A DNA stretch of 64,000 nt from Pistricoccus aurantiacus (GTDB lineage Bacteria > Pseudomonadota > Gammaproteobacteria > Pseudomonadales > Halomonadaceae). Of this stretch, positions 9,005 to 17,526 are shown in pieces (position 1 is the first letter of the stretch; every line of letters starts with the position of its first letter). A program made the position numbers and the translations under genes. The DNA is taken from assembly GCF_007954585.1 (NCBI RefSeq), contig NZ_CP042382.1, positions 62,001 to 126,000 on the forward strand, written 5' to 3'. Below the pieces are notes generated by a model. The model had not been told where the DNA came from, ran no database searches, and saw nothing but the letters and a program-made list of their open reading frames with translations.

Positions 9005-9960
9005 GCCTGCACCCCCTTGGAAGACTTGAGGTTGATCTTCTGGTCGATGATCAGCACCGTGATCAGGATCACCCCGAGGATGACCAGCACGTAGAAGGCG
9101 GGGACCTGCATCATGTTCATGCCGTTGCGCAGGATCCCAATGGCCAGCACGCCTCCCAGGGTGCCGGTGATGCTACCGTGGCCGCCGGTGAGCTTGGTGC
9201 CGCCGAGCACGACGGCGGTGATGGTCCAGAGTTCGTAGTCACGGCCGAGGTTGGGCGTCGAGGCGCCCATCTGGGTGGCCAGCAGGACACCGGCAAGGGC
9301 CGCGAAGAAGCCGACGATCATGAAGTTGATCATCATGTTGCGGCCGATCCGGATGCCGGCATCCAGGGCCGCCTCGGGATTGCCCCCCACGGCAAAGGTG
9401 TTGCGGCCATGACCGGTCTTCTTGAGCACCAGGTGCATTACCAGGGTGCAAAGCAGGAAGATGATGGCCAACACAGGGATGGGGCCGATGGTGCTGGCAC
9501 CGAAGTCCGAGAAGGCGAAGTTGCTGGCGTAGAAGGACTGTTCCTCGGTATAGACGAAAATCAGCCCCCGCACTCCGATCATCGCGCCGAGTGTGACGAT
9601 GAAGGCATTGACCCCGGTCTTCCAGACGAGCAGGCCATTGAGGGCACCCAGCACCACGCCCGTGGCAATGGCGGCCAGCACCGCCACGGTCAGGCCATAG
9701 TCCTGCAGGCCTACCGAGAGCGACGCCGCCAGCCCCAGCGTAGCTCCCACGGAGAGGTCAATGTTGCCGTTGATCATCACGTAGGTCATGCCCAGTGCGA
9801 GCAGCCCGATGGTGGAGGTCTGAACGAGGATATTCGTCAGGTTGCCCACGGACAGGAAGTAGTCGGACGTGAAACTGAAGAAAATGGTGACGGCGATGAC
9901 GAAGACCCATATCGGCTGGATGAACGCACCACCGCTAATGAAACGCTTCATATCAATCAT
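9001..9960 (-). CDS. Ribose-type ABC transporter permease (RbsC family)
   Basis: This inner-membrane permease has 319 aa with about eight to ten hydrophobic segments. It carries the family signature region NIDLSVGATLGLAASLSVGL and the conserved GVNAFIVTLGAMIGVRGLIF stretch, and it ends in QKINLKSSK. The ATG at 9960 follows AGGG with good spacing; an upstream GTG at 9969 is possible. Its stop overlaps the ATPase chimera start (ATGA), and the second permease ends 13 bp upstream, so the two permeases and the ATPase form one operon with the binding protein at 12119. Two-permease ribose-type systems such as YtfT/YjfF usually form a heterodimeric channel. Confidence 0.9.
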   Translation of the reverse strand: MIDMKRFISGGAFIQPIWVFVIAVTIFFSFTSDYFLSVGNLTNILVQTSTIGLLALGMTYVMINGNIDLSVGATLGLAASLSVGLQDYGLTVAVLAAIATGVVLGALNGLLVWKTGVNAFIVTLGAMIGVRGLIFVYTEEQSFYASNFAFSDFGASTIGPIPVLAIIFLLCTLVMHLVLKKTGHGRNTFAVGGNPEAALDAGIRIGRNMMINFMIVGFFAALAGVLLATQMGASTPNLGRDYELWTITAVVLGGTKLTGGHGSITGTLGGVLAIGILRNGMNMMQVPAFYVLVILGVILITVLIIDQKINLKSSKGVQA

Positions 9961-9973
9961 GGTGTTCACCCTA

Positions 9974-10984
9974 TCAGGAGTGACGGGTCAGCAGACGCTT
10001 GCGCTTGTTGGCAAGGTCCAGCCATACCGCGAGGATGATGATGACCCAGGTCACGAGCCACTGGGTATAGTAGGGGTAGCCCAGCAGCAACAGGCCGTTC
10101 TGGATGAAGCCAAGGATCAGCACCCCGATGACCGTCTTCCAGATGCTGCCGGCGCCGCCCAGCAAACTGGTGCCACCCAGGATGATGCCGGCCAGCACTA
10201 GCAACTCGTATCCCTGCCCCACGTTGTTCTGGGAGCCCATGACCCGCGATCCGAGCACCAGGGCGGCACAGGCCACGCAGAAGGCCGAGATCAGATAAGT
10301 GCTGAACACGCACCAGTTCTTGCGGATGCCGGAATAGACGGCTGCCACGGGATTACCGCCGATGGCGAAGATGCGTCGGCCGTAGCCAGTGATGGACATG
10401 ACGACCTGAACGATGATGGCCAGCAGGGCGAAGATGATGACCGGTACCGCGATGCCCAGCAGGTACCCCCGCCCGAACACGCTGAACCATGTCTCGCTCT
10501 GATTGGCAATATCGACGTTCTGGCCACCGCTGTAGATCAGCACCAGGCCCTGGGTCGCCGAGAGCATCGCCAGGGTGACGATGAGCGAGTTGAGTCGCAT
10601 GAACCCCACCAAGAAGCCGTTCACGGCCCCGAGCATCAGGGTCAGCGCGAACATCACAAGGATGGCGCCGATCGGGCCGATCTTGTCATGGAGATCCACC
10701 ACCAGGACGGTAGCAAACGACAGCATTGATCCCACCGAGAGGTCGAGGTTGCCGCCAATGATCACCACGGTGACACCGACCGCGATGATACCGATGATCG
10801 ACGCCTGCCGGACCACCGTCATGATGTTCGACTGGGAAAGAAACTGTTCGGAAAACAGCGAGAATGCAAACATGCAGATCAGAAAGAACACCAGGATTCC
10901 CTGAGCCGAGAGGAAGTTCAGGAGACCGGCCTTGTGTTTCTTGCTGAGCATGAAGCCTTGCTTGACGTGTTCTGCGGAAGCCAT
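9974..10984 (-). CDS. Ribose-type ABC transporter permease, second subunit
   Basis: This 336-aa permease is homologous to the neighbouring one, with GGNLDLSVGSMLSFATVLVV near the third membrane segment and LNSLIVTLAMLSATQGLVLI. I place the start at 10984 (MASAEHVKQG) because AGGTGAG lies just upstream; the frame is open for 27 more codons to 11065 but those lack membrane-protein character. It is the first permease gene after the binding-protein gene, with a 196-bp gap from 10985 to 11180 that holds no recognisable gene. With 9001-9960 it would form the channel of the importer. Confidence 0.9.
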   Translation of the reverse strand: MASAEHVKQGFMLSKKHKAGLLNFLSAQGILVFFLICMFAFSLFSEQFLSQSNIMTVVRQASIIGIIAVGVTVVIIGGNLDLSVGSMLSFATVLVVDLHDKIGPIGAILVMFALTLMLGAVNGFLVGFMRLNSLIVTLAMLSATQGLVLIYSGGQNVDIANQSETWFSVFGRGYLLGIAVPVIIFALLAIIVQVVMSITGYGRRIFAIGGNPVAAVYSGIRKNWCVFSTYLISAFCVACAALVLGSRVMGSQNNVGQGYELLVLAGIILGGTSLLGGAGSIWKTVIGVLILGFIQNGLLLLGYPYYTQWLVTWVIIILAVWLDLANKRKRLLTRHS

Positions 10985-11180
10985 ATCACTCACCTGTATG
11001 GGCGCAACCTTGTTCCAAAGGTCATCGTTTGTCCGTCCAGTGGGCTGACTTTCCCTGTACCGCATTGATACAGGAAAAAGGGCAGGGCACTGGGGCCATC
11101 CATCATGGCCAACGGACTGTCTTTGGCGAAACGATGCGGCGTATGACGTTCAGAGACCTCATGCGCCTCGGCGCAAGCCT

Positions 11181-12119
11181 TCAGAATACCGGCTTGTCGA
11201 ACTCGGTCAGATTGTCGGCCGTGATCTTGGGGGTCTCGAAGAAATTCATCTTCGGAACCTCTTTTCCCTCCAGGATGTCGAGTGCCGTCTGAAGGGCCGC
11301 TTCGGCATCATCGACCGGGGATTGGTAGATGGAGCCGTAGTACTCGCCGCGCTCGATGGCCTCGTAACCCACGGCGAAGTTGGTGGCACCGATGAAGGCG
11401 ATATCCCTTGCCCTGCCGGCACTCTTGGCCGCGTTCAGGGCACCGACCCCCATGTTGTCGTCGCCGGCATAGACGCCATCGATGTCATCATATTTAGTGA
11501 GGAAGTTTTCCATGACCCGCTGGGCCTTCTCGCGGTTCCAGTCGCCCGGCTGGGTCTCGAGGATCTCGACGTCGGGGCAGCTTTCGGCCAACCGGTCTTC
11601 GAAGCCCTTCGAGCGCTCCATGGCAGTGGTATAGCCGGGCTGGCCGGCGATCTGGACGATCTGTCCTTCGCCCCCCAAGGCCTCACACATCATCTCGGCG
11701 GAGGAGGCCCCCTGCTGGACGTTATCGGGGCCCGAGAAGGCGGCGATAAACTCGAGGCCCGCCTCGGCGATCTTGGAGTTGGTCACCACGACCGGGATGC
11801 CCGCCCGGTGAGCTTGGCGAAGGGTGGGGATCACCGCCTGACCGTTGGTTGGCCAGATGATGATGGCATCGACCCGCTGCTGTATCAGGTTGCGAACCTG
11901 ACCGATCTGGCGAGCGACATCGCCCCCCGCATCGAGCACAACAACATCGACATTGTCACTCCTTTCGGCGGCTGCCTCAAAGGCACTTTCATAGGTAGTC
12001 TGGTAGCTGTCGACACCGACATTGTTCTGGGTGATGCCGATCCGGTAGGTCTCTTCTGCCTGGACGGTAGTTGCTGTTGACAAAAGAACTGACGTGACTA
12101 AAACCGTTTTCTTAAACAT
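11181..12119 (-). CDS. Periplasmic sugar-binding protein (RbsB-like)
   Basis: This 312-aa protein has a clear Sec signal peptide (MFKKTVLVTSVLLSTATTVQ, then AEE) and belongs to the Peripla_BP_4 type-I binding-protein family. Typical features are IGITQNNVGVDSYQTTYESA at the start, DAIIIWPTNGQAVIPTLRQA, AGIPVVVTNSKI, and GVYAGDDNMGVGALNAAKSA. It delivers a sugar or polyol to the permeases encoded downstream. An AAGGTGAG ribosome-binding site lies 8 nt before the ATG. It is the first gene of the minus-strand transporter operon, so the promoter should lie in 12120-12290, just downstream of the terminator at 12291. Confidence 0.9.
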   Translation of the reverse strand: MFKKTVLVTSVLLSTATTVQAEETYRIGITQNNVGVDSYQTTYESAFEAAAERSDNVDVVVLDAGGDVARQIGQVRNLIQQRVDAIIIWPTNGQAVIPTLRQAHRAGIPVVVTNSKIAEAGLEFIAAFSGPDNVQQGASSAEMMCEALGGEGQIVQIAGQPGYTTAMERSKGFEDRLAESCPDVEILETQPGDWNREKAQRVMENFLTKYDDIDGVYAGDDNMGVGALNAAKSAGRARDIAFIGATNFAVGYEAIERGEYYGSIYQSPVDDAEAALQTALDILEGKEVPKMNFFETPKITADNLTEFDKPVF

Positions 12120-12290
12120 GGCGCTTTCTCACCTTTTTTGTAGTATTTGTTCATTTACATACGAGGCATGCACGCTGTGCCATCGAGCTTAGTGCTGGGC
12201 TCTACCCGGCGCAATGCGCCCCCAGGCACGAAATGTCCAATCTGGTTTTTTCGCCATGCTGGCTGATGACATCGCCTTTAACACCCCAAT

Positions 12291-12326
12291 AAAAGGCCCC
12301 GCTTGTGATGACTGGCGGGGCCTTTT
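12291..12326. terminator. Bidirectional intrinsic terminator
   Basis: A perfect 12-bp inverted repeat (AAAAGGCCCCGC, positions 12291-12302, and GCGGGGCCTTTT, 12315-12326) encloses a 12-nt loop and gives A/T runs on both sides. It isolates the binding-protein promoter from whatever once lay at higher coordinates. Confidence 0.85.
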
Positions 12327-12351
12327 GTCTCGAAGGAGGAAGAGAGGTGGT

Positions 12352-12474
12352 GGTTTATGCCACTGGCGTCAGCCACTCGGCACCTGGGTATGCCCCAGGG
12401 GGCTCAACCCGATGAAGGCGATTGGAAACATTCAAGCCATGCTTGCCAGGTACGGTGTTGAGCCATCAACTTAG
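12352..12474 (+). pseudogene. Fragment of the same unknown family as 6111-6418
   Basis: One frame reads CHWRQPLGTWVCPRGLNPMK then AIGNIQAMLARYGVEPST and stops at 12472-12474. It matches the reconstructed product of the pseudogene at 6111-6418 over TWVCP and the MKAIG...MLAR.GVE core. No N-terminal part is present: immediately upstream is the terminator at 12291. It is a 5'-truncated, probably non-functional remnant. Together with 6111-6418 it flanks the sugar dehydrogenase/transporter block. Confidence 0.5.
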
Positions 12475-12583
12475 GCTCAAGCTCAGAAAAGAAGCAAAGC
12501 ACCCGAAGCTATAAATCAGCGCAATCTGATGGGATAAGTAAGGCCATCGTAACTAGGAGCCAGCAAATGTCATTCTCGCCCTT

Positions 12584-12984
12584 TTACCTGGGGCTTCTAG
12601 GTATCGCGACCGGGCTGAGCGCTGCCTGGCGGGAGGGCTATTTGCTCTGGAAGTAGGCGATGGTAGCCTTCCTGTCTTTCGTGGAAAGCTTGTCTTCGAA
12701 CGCTGGCATTTGCCCCCGACGGGGGTGCCGCCCTGATTGATGGTATGCATCAGCATATCGAAAGAATGGTGCCAGGCGTGGGCGGAACCATTCAGCGGCG
12801 GAGGTGGATAGGAGCCATCTTCTTGAGGCCTTCTCTAATTGAAGTTTCCTTGAGCGCTTCTACCATGGCATTCGGCACAGTTTTCCAAGAATACTTCTTT
12901 TCCTCGGTCGACCTGAGCTTGGTTGTACCACCGCCCTGCCACTTTTTCTTCACCGCACCCGCTGATCAATAGCCCCAGAAACAG
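12584..12984 (-). pseudogene. Broken lipoprotein cytochrome c
   Basis: Read on the minus strand from about 12984, the sequence encodes the end of a lipoprotein signal (LFLGLLISGC, a good lipobox), then KVAGRWYNQAQVDRGKEVFL and the haem motif CAECH, then PPPPLNGSAHAWHHSFDML, INQGGTPVGG and, after a one-base deletion, MPAFEDKLSTKDRKATIAYF. This is a class I cytochrome c of the type with PPPPLNGxAHAWHH and GGxMPAF motifs. It is inactivated by two in-frame TAG codons at positions where the family has Trp (after AQGNFN and after YFQSK), by the frameshift, and by the absence of a start codon. It was probably a periplasmic electron carrier of the metal island. Confidence 0.75.
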
Positions 12985-13003
12985 GGCGGTCTGTCACGGC
13001 TAG

Positions 13004-13415
13004 GGGCACATTCTGCTTGGGGGACTCATGATGATGCTGTTCTGGGGCGCCATTATCACTCTGGTCGTTTTTTCGTACGCTGCCTGACCCAACGTCGGAA
13101 AAAAGCCGTTTCTCGGCAACGTCCAACCGCACTTGAGCTTTTGCAGGAGCGTTACGCTCGGGGCGAGATCGACAGGCGTGAATACGAGGAACGCAAGGCT
13201 GAAGCTCGAATCCAGCAATTCTCGAAACCTTGGCAGGCGATCAAGGAAATCGATCAACTCTATGACGCCTCACGACTCTCTATCGAGGGTATTGAAAAGA
13301 TCCTGACCAGGCATTCGATCGGAGATTAGCCACGGCTGGTGGAACCGCTCCAAGAAAGATCACTACCGGTTCGTCGACCAAAACATCCCGCCAAGAACCC
13401 CTGGAACTGTTATTG
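13004..13415 (+). pseudogene. Decayed SHOCT gene fused to a decayed copy of the 4121 family
   Basis: The membrane segment GHILLGGLMMMLFWGAIITL is followed by a stop. In another frame comes the SHOCT tail RPTALELLQERYARGEIDRR. This runs straight into a copy of the 4121 protein (AIKEIDQLYDASRLSIEGIE, then KILTRHSI) that lacks the 17-residue segment between its two LY/AYDA repeats, has a one-base insertion near 13320 and a short deletion near 13385. The order SHOCT then 4121-like differs from the intact module, where the 4121 gene precedes SHOCT. It is a rearranged, dead duplicate. Confidence 0.7.
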
Positions 13416-13539
13416 ATCCCGGTCATCGGTCAAGACACCGAGCAGCCGTTCATCAGGGGGTAAAGCAATGTCGATGATGCCGGGCCCGATTCGCTTCGCG
13501 AACGGATCATCGTGGATGATCATTGCCCTCTTGACCCTG

Positions 13540-14355
13540 TCAAACCGCCTGGCCTGACCCATTGACCCTTTTCGTCGCTTCCATAGGCTGATAGCGCGAC
13601 CAGACGACCAGTGCCATACCGGCGATAAGCATCGGGAGCGTCAGCAGCTGCCCCATGGTCAACCAGTCGAAAGCGATGAAGCCCACTTGAGGGTCGGGCT
13701 GGCGCACGAATTCCACCGCAAAGCGGAAGGCCCCGTACAGTAGCAGGAATAGGCCGGAGACCAGGCCACGCTGGCGCTGCTGTCGCGAGAACCACCACAG
13801 CACGACGAATAACACTACACCCTCCAGAGCAAACTCATAGAGTGCCGAAGGATGCCGTGGCTCCGGCCCTAGGTGGGCGAAAGCCATGGCCCAGGGCAGC
13901 TCGCTGACGCGACCGGGCAACTCGTGATTGATGAAGTTGCCGAGACGGCCGGCACCGAGACCGATCGGCACCAGTGGCGCGATGAAGTCGCTCACCTGAA
14001 GGAAAGCCAGGTGATGCTTGCGGGCGAAGACCACTATCGCTATCAATACCCCTACTAGCCCCCCATGAAAGCTCATGCCGCCCTCCCATACCTTAAATAG
14101 CCATAAGGGGTCGGCCAGCAATTGCTCGAGTCCGTAGAAGAGCACATAACCGAGGCGCCCTCCGATCACCACGCCCAAGGCACCATAAAAGAGCAGATCG
14201 CCGATATCATCGTGCTTCAAACCCACACGATGGGCACGCCTTCGCCCTAGCCACCAGGCGGCGATAAAGCCAACGACATACATGAGGCCATACCAATGGA
14301 TCTGCAGTGGTCCAAGAGAGATGGCCACAGGATCGATCGTAGGATACTGGATCAT
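13540..14355 (-). CDS. lgt: Prolipoprotein diacylglyceryl transferase
   Basis: Lgt transfers diacylglycerol from phosphatidylglycerol to the lipobox cysteine of prolipoproteins in the inner membrane. The 271-aa protein has about seven membrane segments, the SFHGGLVG region and the Lgt signature [16 protein letters not shown]. The start has AAAGGTG upstream. It is not next to thyA or other usual partners. It sits between a broken lipoprotein cytochrome gene and the cadmium/zinc ATPase, so it looks like an accessory copy carried by the metal island, possibly to lipidate island-encoded lipoproteins (inference). Confidence 0.93.
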   Translation of the reverse strand: MIQYPTIDPVAISLGPLQIHWYGLMYVVGFIAAWWLGRRRAHRVGLKHDDIGDLLFYGALGVVIGGRLGYVLFYGLEQLLADPLWLFKVWEGGMSFHGGLVGVLIAIVVFARKHHLAFLQVSDFIAPLVPIGLGAGRLGNFINHELPGRVSELPWAMAFAHLGPEPRHPSALYEFALEGVVLFVVLWWFSRQQRQRGLVSGLFLLLYGAFRFAVEFVRQPDPQVGFIAFDWLTMGQLLTLPMLIAGMALVVWSRYQPMEATKRVNGSGQAV

Positions 14356-14484
14356 ATATCACCTTTGTTTCATTCAATATGCCGTTGATCTGGCTTGACG
14401 CAATTGACTATATGTTCCTCTCCTGAGCGCAGGCTGAATGCCTTCTGTCGTGAGACCCAATCTCGAGGCCGGCAGTTGATATGA

Positions 14485-14793
14485 ACGAGTTCCCTTTTCA
14501 GTCTTGGTTGTTTCCACGGCATCCCAAGAGACCGACAGGCTTTTCACCCATTTCTTCCCATCGATGAAGAAGAGGCCGAAGGCTGGAGCCAATGTCACCC
14601 GAACGGTCTCATCGTCACCACGGCAAAAGACGCCTCAGCCATTCCTGCTGATGCCCAGGTGTTTCGCTACCGGGAACATTGGTTGGTGCTGCGTGAAGCC
14701 CGTCATTATCTGGCCTCTTCACCAGTCGCCGGGACAGAGGAGCCCAGCGGCAAAGTTATCCGCTCCGTGTTCGCTGGAATTGTTCCACCTTGA
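14485..14793 (+). other. Protein-like stretch opposite the 3' end of cadA; possible gene remnant
   Basis: On the plus strand, from the stop at 14482-14484 to TGA at 14791-14793, one frame reads convincingly as protein (HPFLPIDEEEAEGWSQCHPN, GLIVTTAKDA, AQVFRYREHWLVLREARHYL) but has no start codon with a ribosome-binding site and overlaps the cadA 3' end. It is probably the C-terminal remnant of a gene whose 5' part has been lost. I do not recognise the family. The minus-strand frame here has no comparable character. Confidence 0.35.
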
Positions 14794-16928
14794 AAGCGAT
14801 AGCCCAGCAGCCGCATGGCGTTCAGGGTCACCAGCACCGTCGCGCCGGTATCCGCCATCACGGCGATCCACATGCCGGTAATGCCCAGCGCCGTGGATAC
14901 TAGAAAGATCGCCTTCAATCCCAGCGCCAGGGCGACGTTGGTCTTGACGTTACGCAGGGTTGCCCGGGACAGGTCGATCAGTTCGGCAATGCCAGTAACG
15001 CGGTTCTTGAGCAGGGCCGCATCCGCGGTTTCAAGCGCCACGTCGGTACCCCCGCCCATGGCGATACCCACCTCCGCCTGAGCCAGTGCCGGCGCATCGT
15101 TGATACCATCGCCGACCTTGCCGACCGGTCCGAGCCCATCTGCTTGCCACTCGCGAATTCGCCGGGCCTTGTCCTCGGGCATCAGCTCGCCATGGGCCTC
15201 GATTCCCAGTGTATCGCCGATGGCCACGGCGGTACGCGCATTGTCGCCGCTGAGCATCACCGCCCGCACACCGAGGCGCGACAGGGCCAAGAGTCCTTCC
15301 CGGGCGTCTTCGCGAGGCTCGTCGCGCACGGCGATCATGCCCAATGCACACTCGCCCTCGACCAGGACGGCGAGGCTCTTGCCCGCCTGCTCCAGAGTCG
15401 CGATGCGCTGCGATCGATCATCGGGCAACGTCGACAGTTCCTGCAGATGGCGAGGCGTGACCAGGGCCAGGTCGCGCCCCTCGACTCGCCCGGCGACCCC
15501 ACGTCCGGCCAGAGCGCGTCCTTCACTCACCTCGATGGATGAGAGCCCAAGCTGCTCGGTGCGCGCCAGGATCGCCGTGGCGATGGGATGGCTGGAGCCG
15601 CGTTCCAGGGCTGCGGCAAGCCTCAGGACGTCGTTCTCATCCTGTCCGCGCGTCCAGCTTTCCACGTCGGTGACCTTGGGGGTACCGGCGGTAAGCGTGC
15701 CGGTCTTGTCCAGCGCCACCAGGCGCAGCTTGCCCAGCTGCTCGAGCACGGCGCCACCCTTGATCAGCAGCCCATGGCGTGCGCCGGTCGAGAGGCCCGC
15801 GGCAATCGCCGCGGGTGTCGAGATCACCAGGGCACAGGGACAGGCGATCAGCAGCAGGGCCAGGGCACGGTAAACCGATTCCGACCAGGGCATCGCCGAA
15901 ACCAGCGGCGGCACCACCGCCATCAACAGGGCCAGACCCACCACCGCCGGCATATAGTAGTAGGCGAAGCGGTCGATGAAGCGGGCCACCGGCGCCTTGG
16001 CGGCCTGGGCTTCCTCCACCAGGCGGATGACCCGGGCGATGGTGTTGTCCTCGGCGCCACGAGTGACCTCCACCTCCAGGGCGGCGTCGAGGTTCACCGT
16101 GCCGGCGAAGACCTCGTCGCCGAGCGCGCGGGATCGCGGCACGGACTCACCGTTCACCGGTGACTCATCGATGTCGGACTCCCCGGCCAGGATGCGGCCA
16201 TCGCAGGGCACGCGGTCCCCGGGGCGTATCAGCACCCGTTGACCAATCCGCAGCGAGGCCGCCGACACCTCGCGAACCTCGCCATTCTCCATTAATCTCG
16301 CCGTCGACGGGGTCAGATCCGCCAGGGCCGAGATACTGCGCCGCGCCCGGGACGCGGCCACGCCCTCCAGCAACTCGCCCACGGCGAACAGGAACACCAC
16401 CACCGCCGCCTCGGCGGCGGCACCGATGGCCAGCGCCCCCAGGGCCGCGATGCTCATCAGCATCTCGATGGTGAAAGGGTTGCGTACCCTCAGCGCCCGC
16501 CAGGCCCCTTGTAGAATGGGCACCAGGCCCACCAGAGTGGCCGCCACGAAGGGCCAATCACCTAGGGCGGGCCAGATCATCCGGAGAGTGAAGGCAAGGA
16601 CCAGAAGTCCCCCGCTCGCCAATACCAGACGTCCCTTGGCGGTATGCCACCATGAAGCAGAGGCCGAAGAGGTATCGGCTCCATCCTCATCGCTCCTGAC
16701 GGCATAGCCCAGCTCGCCGATGGTCCGCTCGATCACCTGACGAGAGGGGGAAGCTCCTTGGCGGGGATGAACCTTCACCGAGCCGGTCACCGCGCTGGCC
16801 GACACCTCCTCGACGTCCTCCAACCGGCCCAGCGCCGCCTCAACCTTGCGCTCGCAGCCGCCGCAGTCCATGCCCTCGACTCGCAGGGTTAGCACGGCTG
16901 GGGCGTCTTGATACGTTGCGTTGCTCAT
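14706..16928 (-). CDS. cadA: Zn/Cd/Pb-exporting P1B-type ATPase (CadA/ZntA-like)
   Basis: This 740-aa inner-membrane metal exporter has one N-terminal HMA domain with GMDCGGC (19-25; ligands C22, C25), the membrane CPC motif (IACPCALVIS), phosphorylation site DKTGTLTAG, SSHPIA and [12 protein letters not shown], plus the TDVALETADAALLKN segment typical of Zn/Cd pumps. After the usual NAMRLLGYR ending there is an unusual tail of about 27 residues. A GGGAG site precedes the ATG. The gene is divergent from a MerR regulator across a MerR-type promoter (16964-16994). Cadmium, zinc and lead are all plausible substrates; the regulator and operator resemble CadR. Confidence 0.92.
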   Translation of the reverse strand: MSNATYQDAPAVLTLRVEGMDCGGCERKVEAALGRLEDVEEVSASAVTGSVKVHPRQGASPSRQVIERTIGELGYAVRSDEDGADTSSASASWWHTAKGRLVLASGGLLVLAFTLRMIWPALGDWPFVAATLVGLVPILQGAWRALRVRNPFTIEMLMSIAALGALAIGAAAEAAVVVFLFAVGELLEGVAASRARRSISALADLTPSTARLMENGEVREVSAASLRIGQRVLIRPGDRVPCDGRILAGESDIDESPVNGESVPRSRALGDEVFAGTVNLDAALEVEVTRGAEDNTIARVIRLVEEAQAAKAPVARFIDRFAYYYMPAVVGLALLMAVVPPLVSAMPWSESVYRALALLLIACPCALVISTPAAIAAGLSTGARHGLLIKGGAVLEQLGKLRLVALDKTGTLTAGTPKVTDVESWTRGQDENDVLRLAAALERGSSHPIATAILARTEQLGLSSIEVSEGRALAGRGVAGRVEGRDLALVTPRHLQELSTLPDDRSQRIATLEQAGKSLAVLVEGECALGMIAVRDEPREDAREGLLALSRLGVRAVMLSGDNARTAVAIGDTLGIEAHGELMPEDKARRIREWQADGLGPVGKVGDGINDAPALAQAEVGIAMGGGTDVALETADAALLKNRVTGIAELIDLSRATLRNVKTNVALALGLKAIFLVSTALGITGMWIAVMADTGATVLVTLNAMRLLGYRFQGGTIPANTERITLPLGSSVPATGEEAR

Positions 16929-16963
16929 GGCATCGCTCCCGGGATTGATCTATCGTGCCATCA

Positions 16964-16994
16964 ATCCTAATCCCTGTAGCGACTATAGGTTCAA
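16964..16994 (-). promoter_or_regulatory. MerR-family operator/promoter of cadA
   Basis: Read on the minus strand: -35 TTGAAC (16994-16989), a 19-bp spacer, then -10 TAGGAT (16969-16964). The spacer contains the dyad CCTATAG-TCG-CTACAGG with one mismatch. An overlong 19-bp spacer with a central dyad is the hallmark of promoters activated by DNA distortion by MerR proteins, and the dyad resembles CadR/PbrR operators. The -35 box ends 3 bp before the regulator's own start codon, so binding should also repress cadR. Confidence 0.85.
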
Positions 16995-16997
16995 GCC

Positions 16998-17477
16998 ATG
17001 TCCGATGATGTGACACACCACACCACCACTAGCCTTTCGATCGGTATCGGTGACTTGGCGCGACACTCCGGCTGCAAGCCTGAGACGGTACGCTATTACG
17101 AGCGTATCGGGCTGTTGCCCAAAGCGACGCGCAGCGAAGGGGGCCAGCGGCGTTATGACGCGCGGGCTGTCCGGCGGCTGACGTTCATCCGCCATGCCCG
17201 GGATTTCGGCTTTTCCATAGAGGCGGTGCGGGAGCTGCTGAAGATGGCGGATCACCCGGAGATGCCCTGCGACGAGGTCGATGCCCTCGCCAAGCACCAT
17301 CTGGCGGAGGTGGAGTCTCGCCTGCAGCGGCTCAAAGCGCTACGCGATGAATTAAAGCGTATGGTGACCCAATGCGAGGGCGGCAGGGTCGAAAGCTGTC
17401 ATATCATCGAGGTGCTCAGCGATCATCGCCTTTGCCATCAGCGGGGCGAGCATGGGGGGAGCAGCGCGCTGAGGTAG
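16998..17477 (+). CDS. cadR: MerR-family metal regulator, CadR/PbrR-like
   Basis: This 159-aa regulator has the N-terminal winged helix (IGIGDLARHSGCKPETVRYY, then ERIGLLP) and a long dimerisation helix. Metal-ligand cysteines are C91 (PCDEVD), C126 and C134 (CEGGRVESC), matching C77/C112/C119 of CadR when the 14-residue N-terminal extension is subtracted. It should activate the divergent cadA gene in response to Cd, Pb or Zn. No clear ribosome-binding site precedes the ATG because the operator occupies that space; GTG at 17010 is an alternative. A His/Cys-containing tail (CHQRGEH) resembles other CadR proteins. Confidence 0.88.
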   Translation: MSDDVTHHTTTSLSIGIGDLARHSGCKPETVRYYERIGLLPKATRSEGGQRRYDARAVRRLTFIRHARDFGFSIEAVRELLKMADHPEMPCDEVDALAKHHLAEVESRLQRLKALRDELKRMVTQCEGGRVESCHIIEVLSDHRLCHQRGEHGGSSALR

Positions 17478-17526
17478 ACTTTACACTGGCCGTAGGCCAG
17501 GTTCTCGCCGTGGAAGCTTGGCCGAT

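Noticed and set aside
8983-10038. 351-codon plus-strand open frame opposite the permease genes
   Set aside because: Composition is His/Asp/Gly repetitive as expected for the complement of membrane-protein codons; the permeases are clear.
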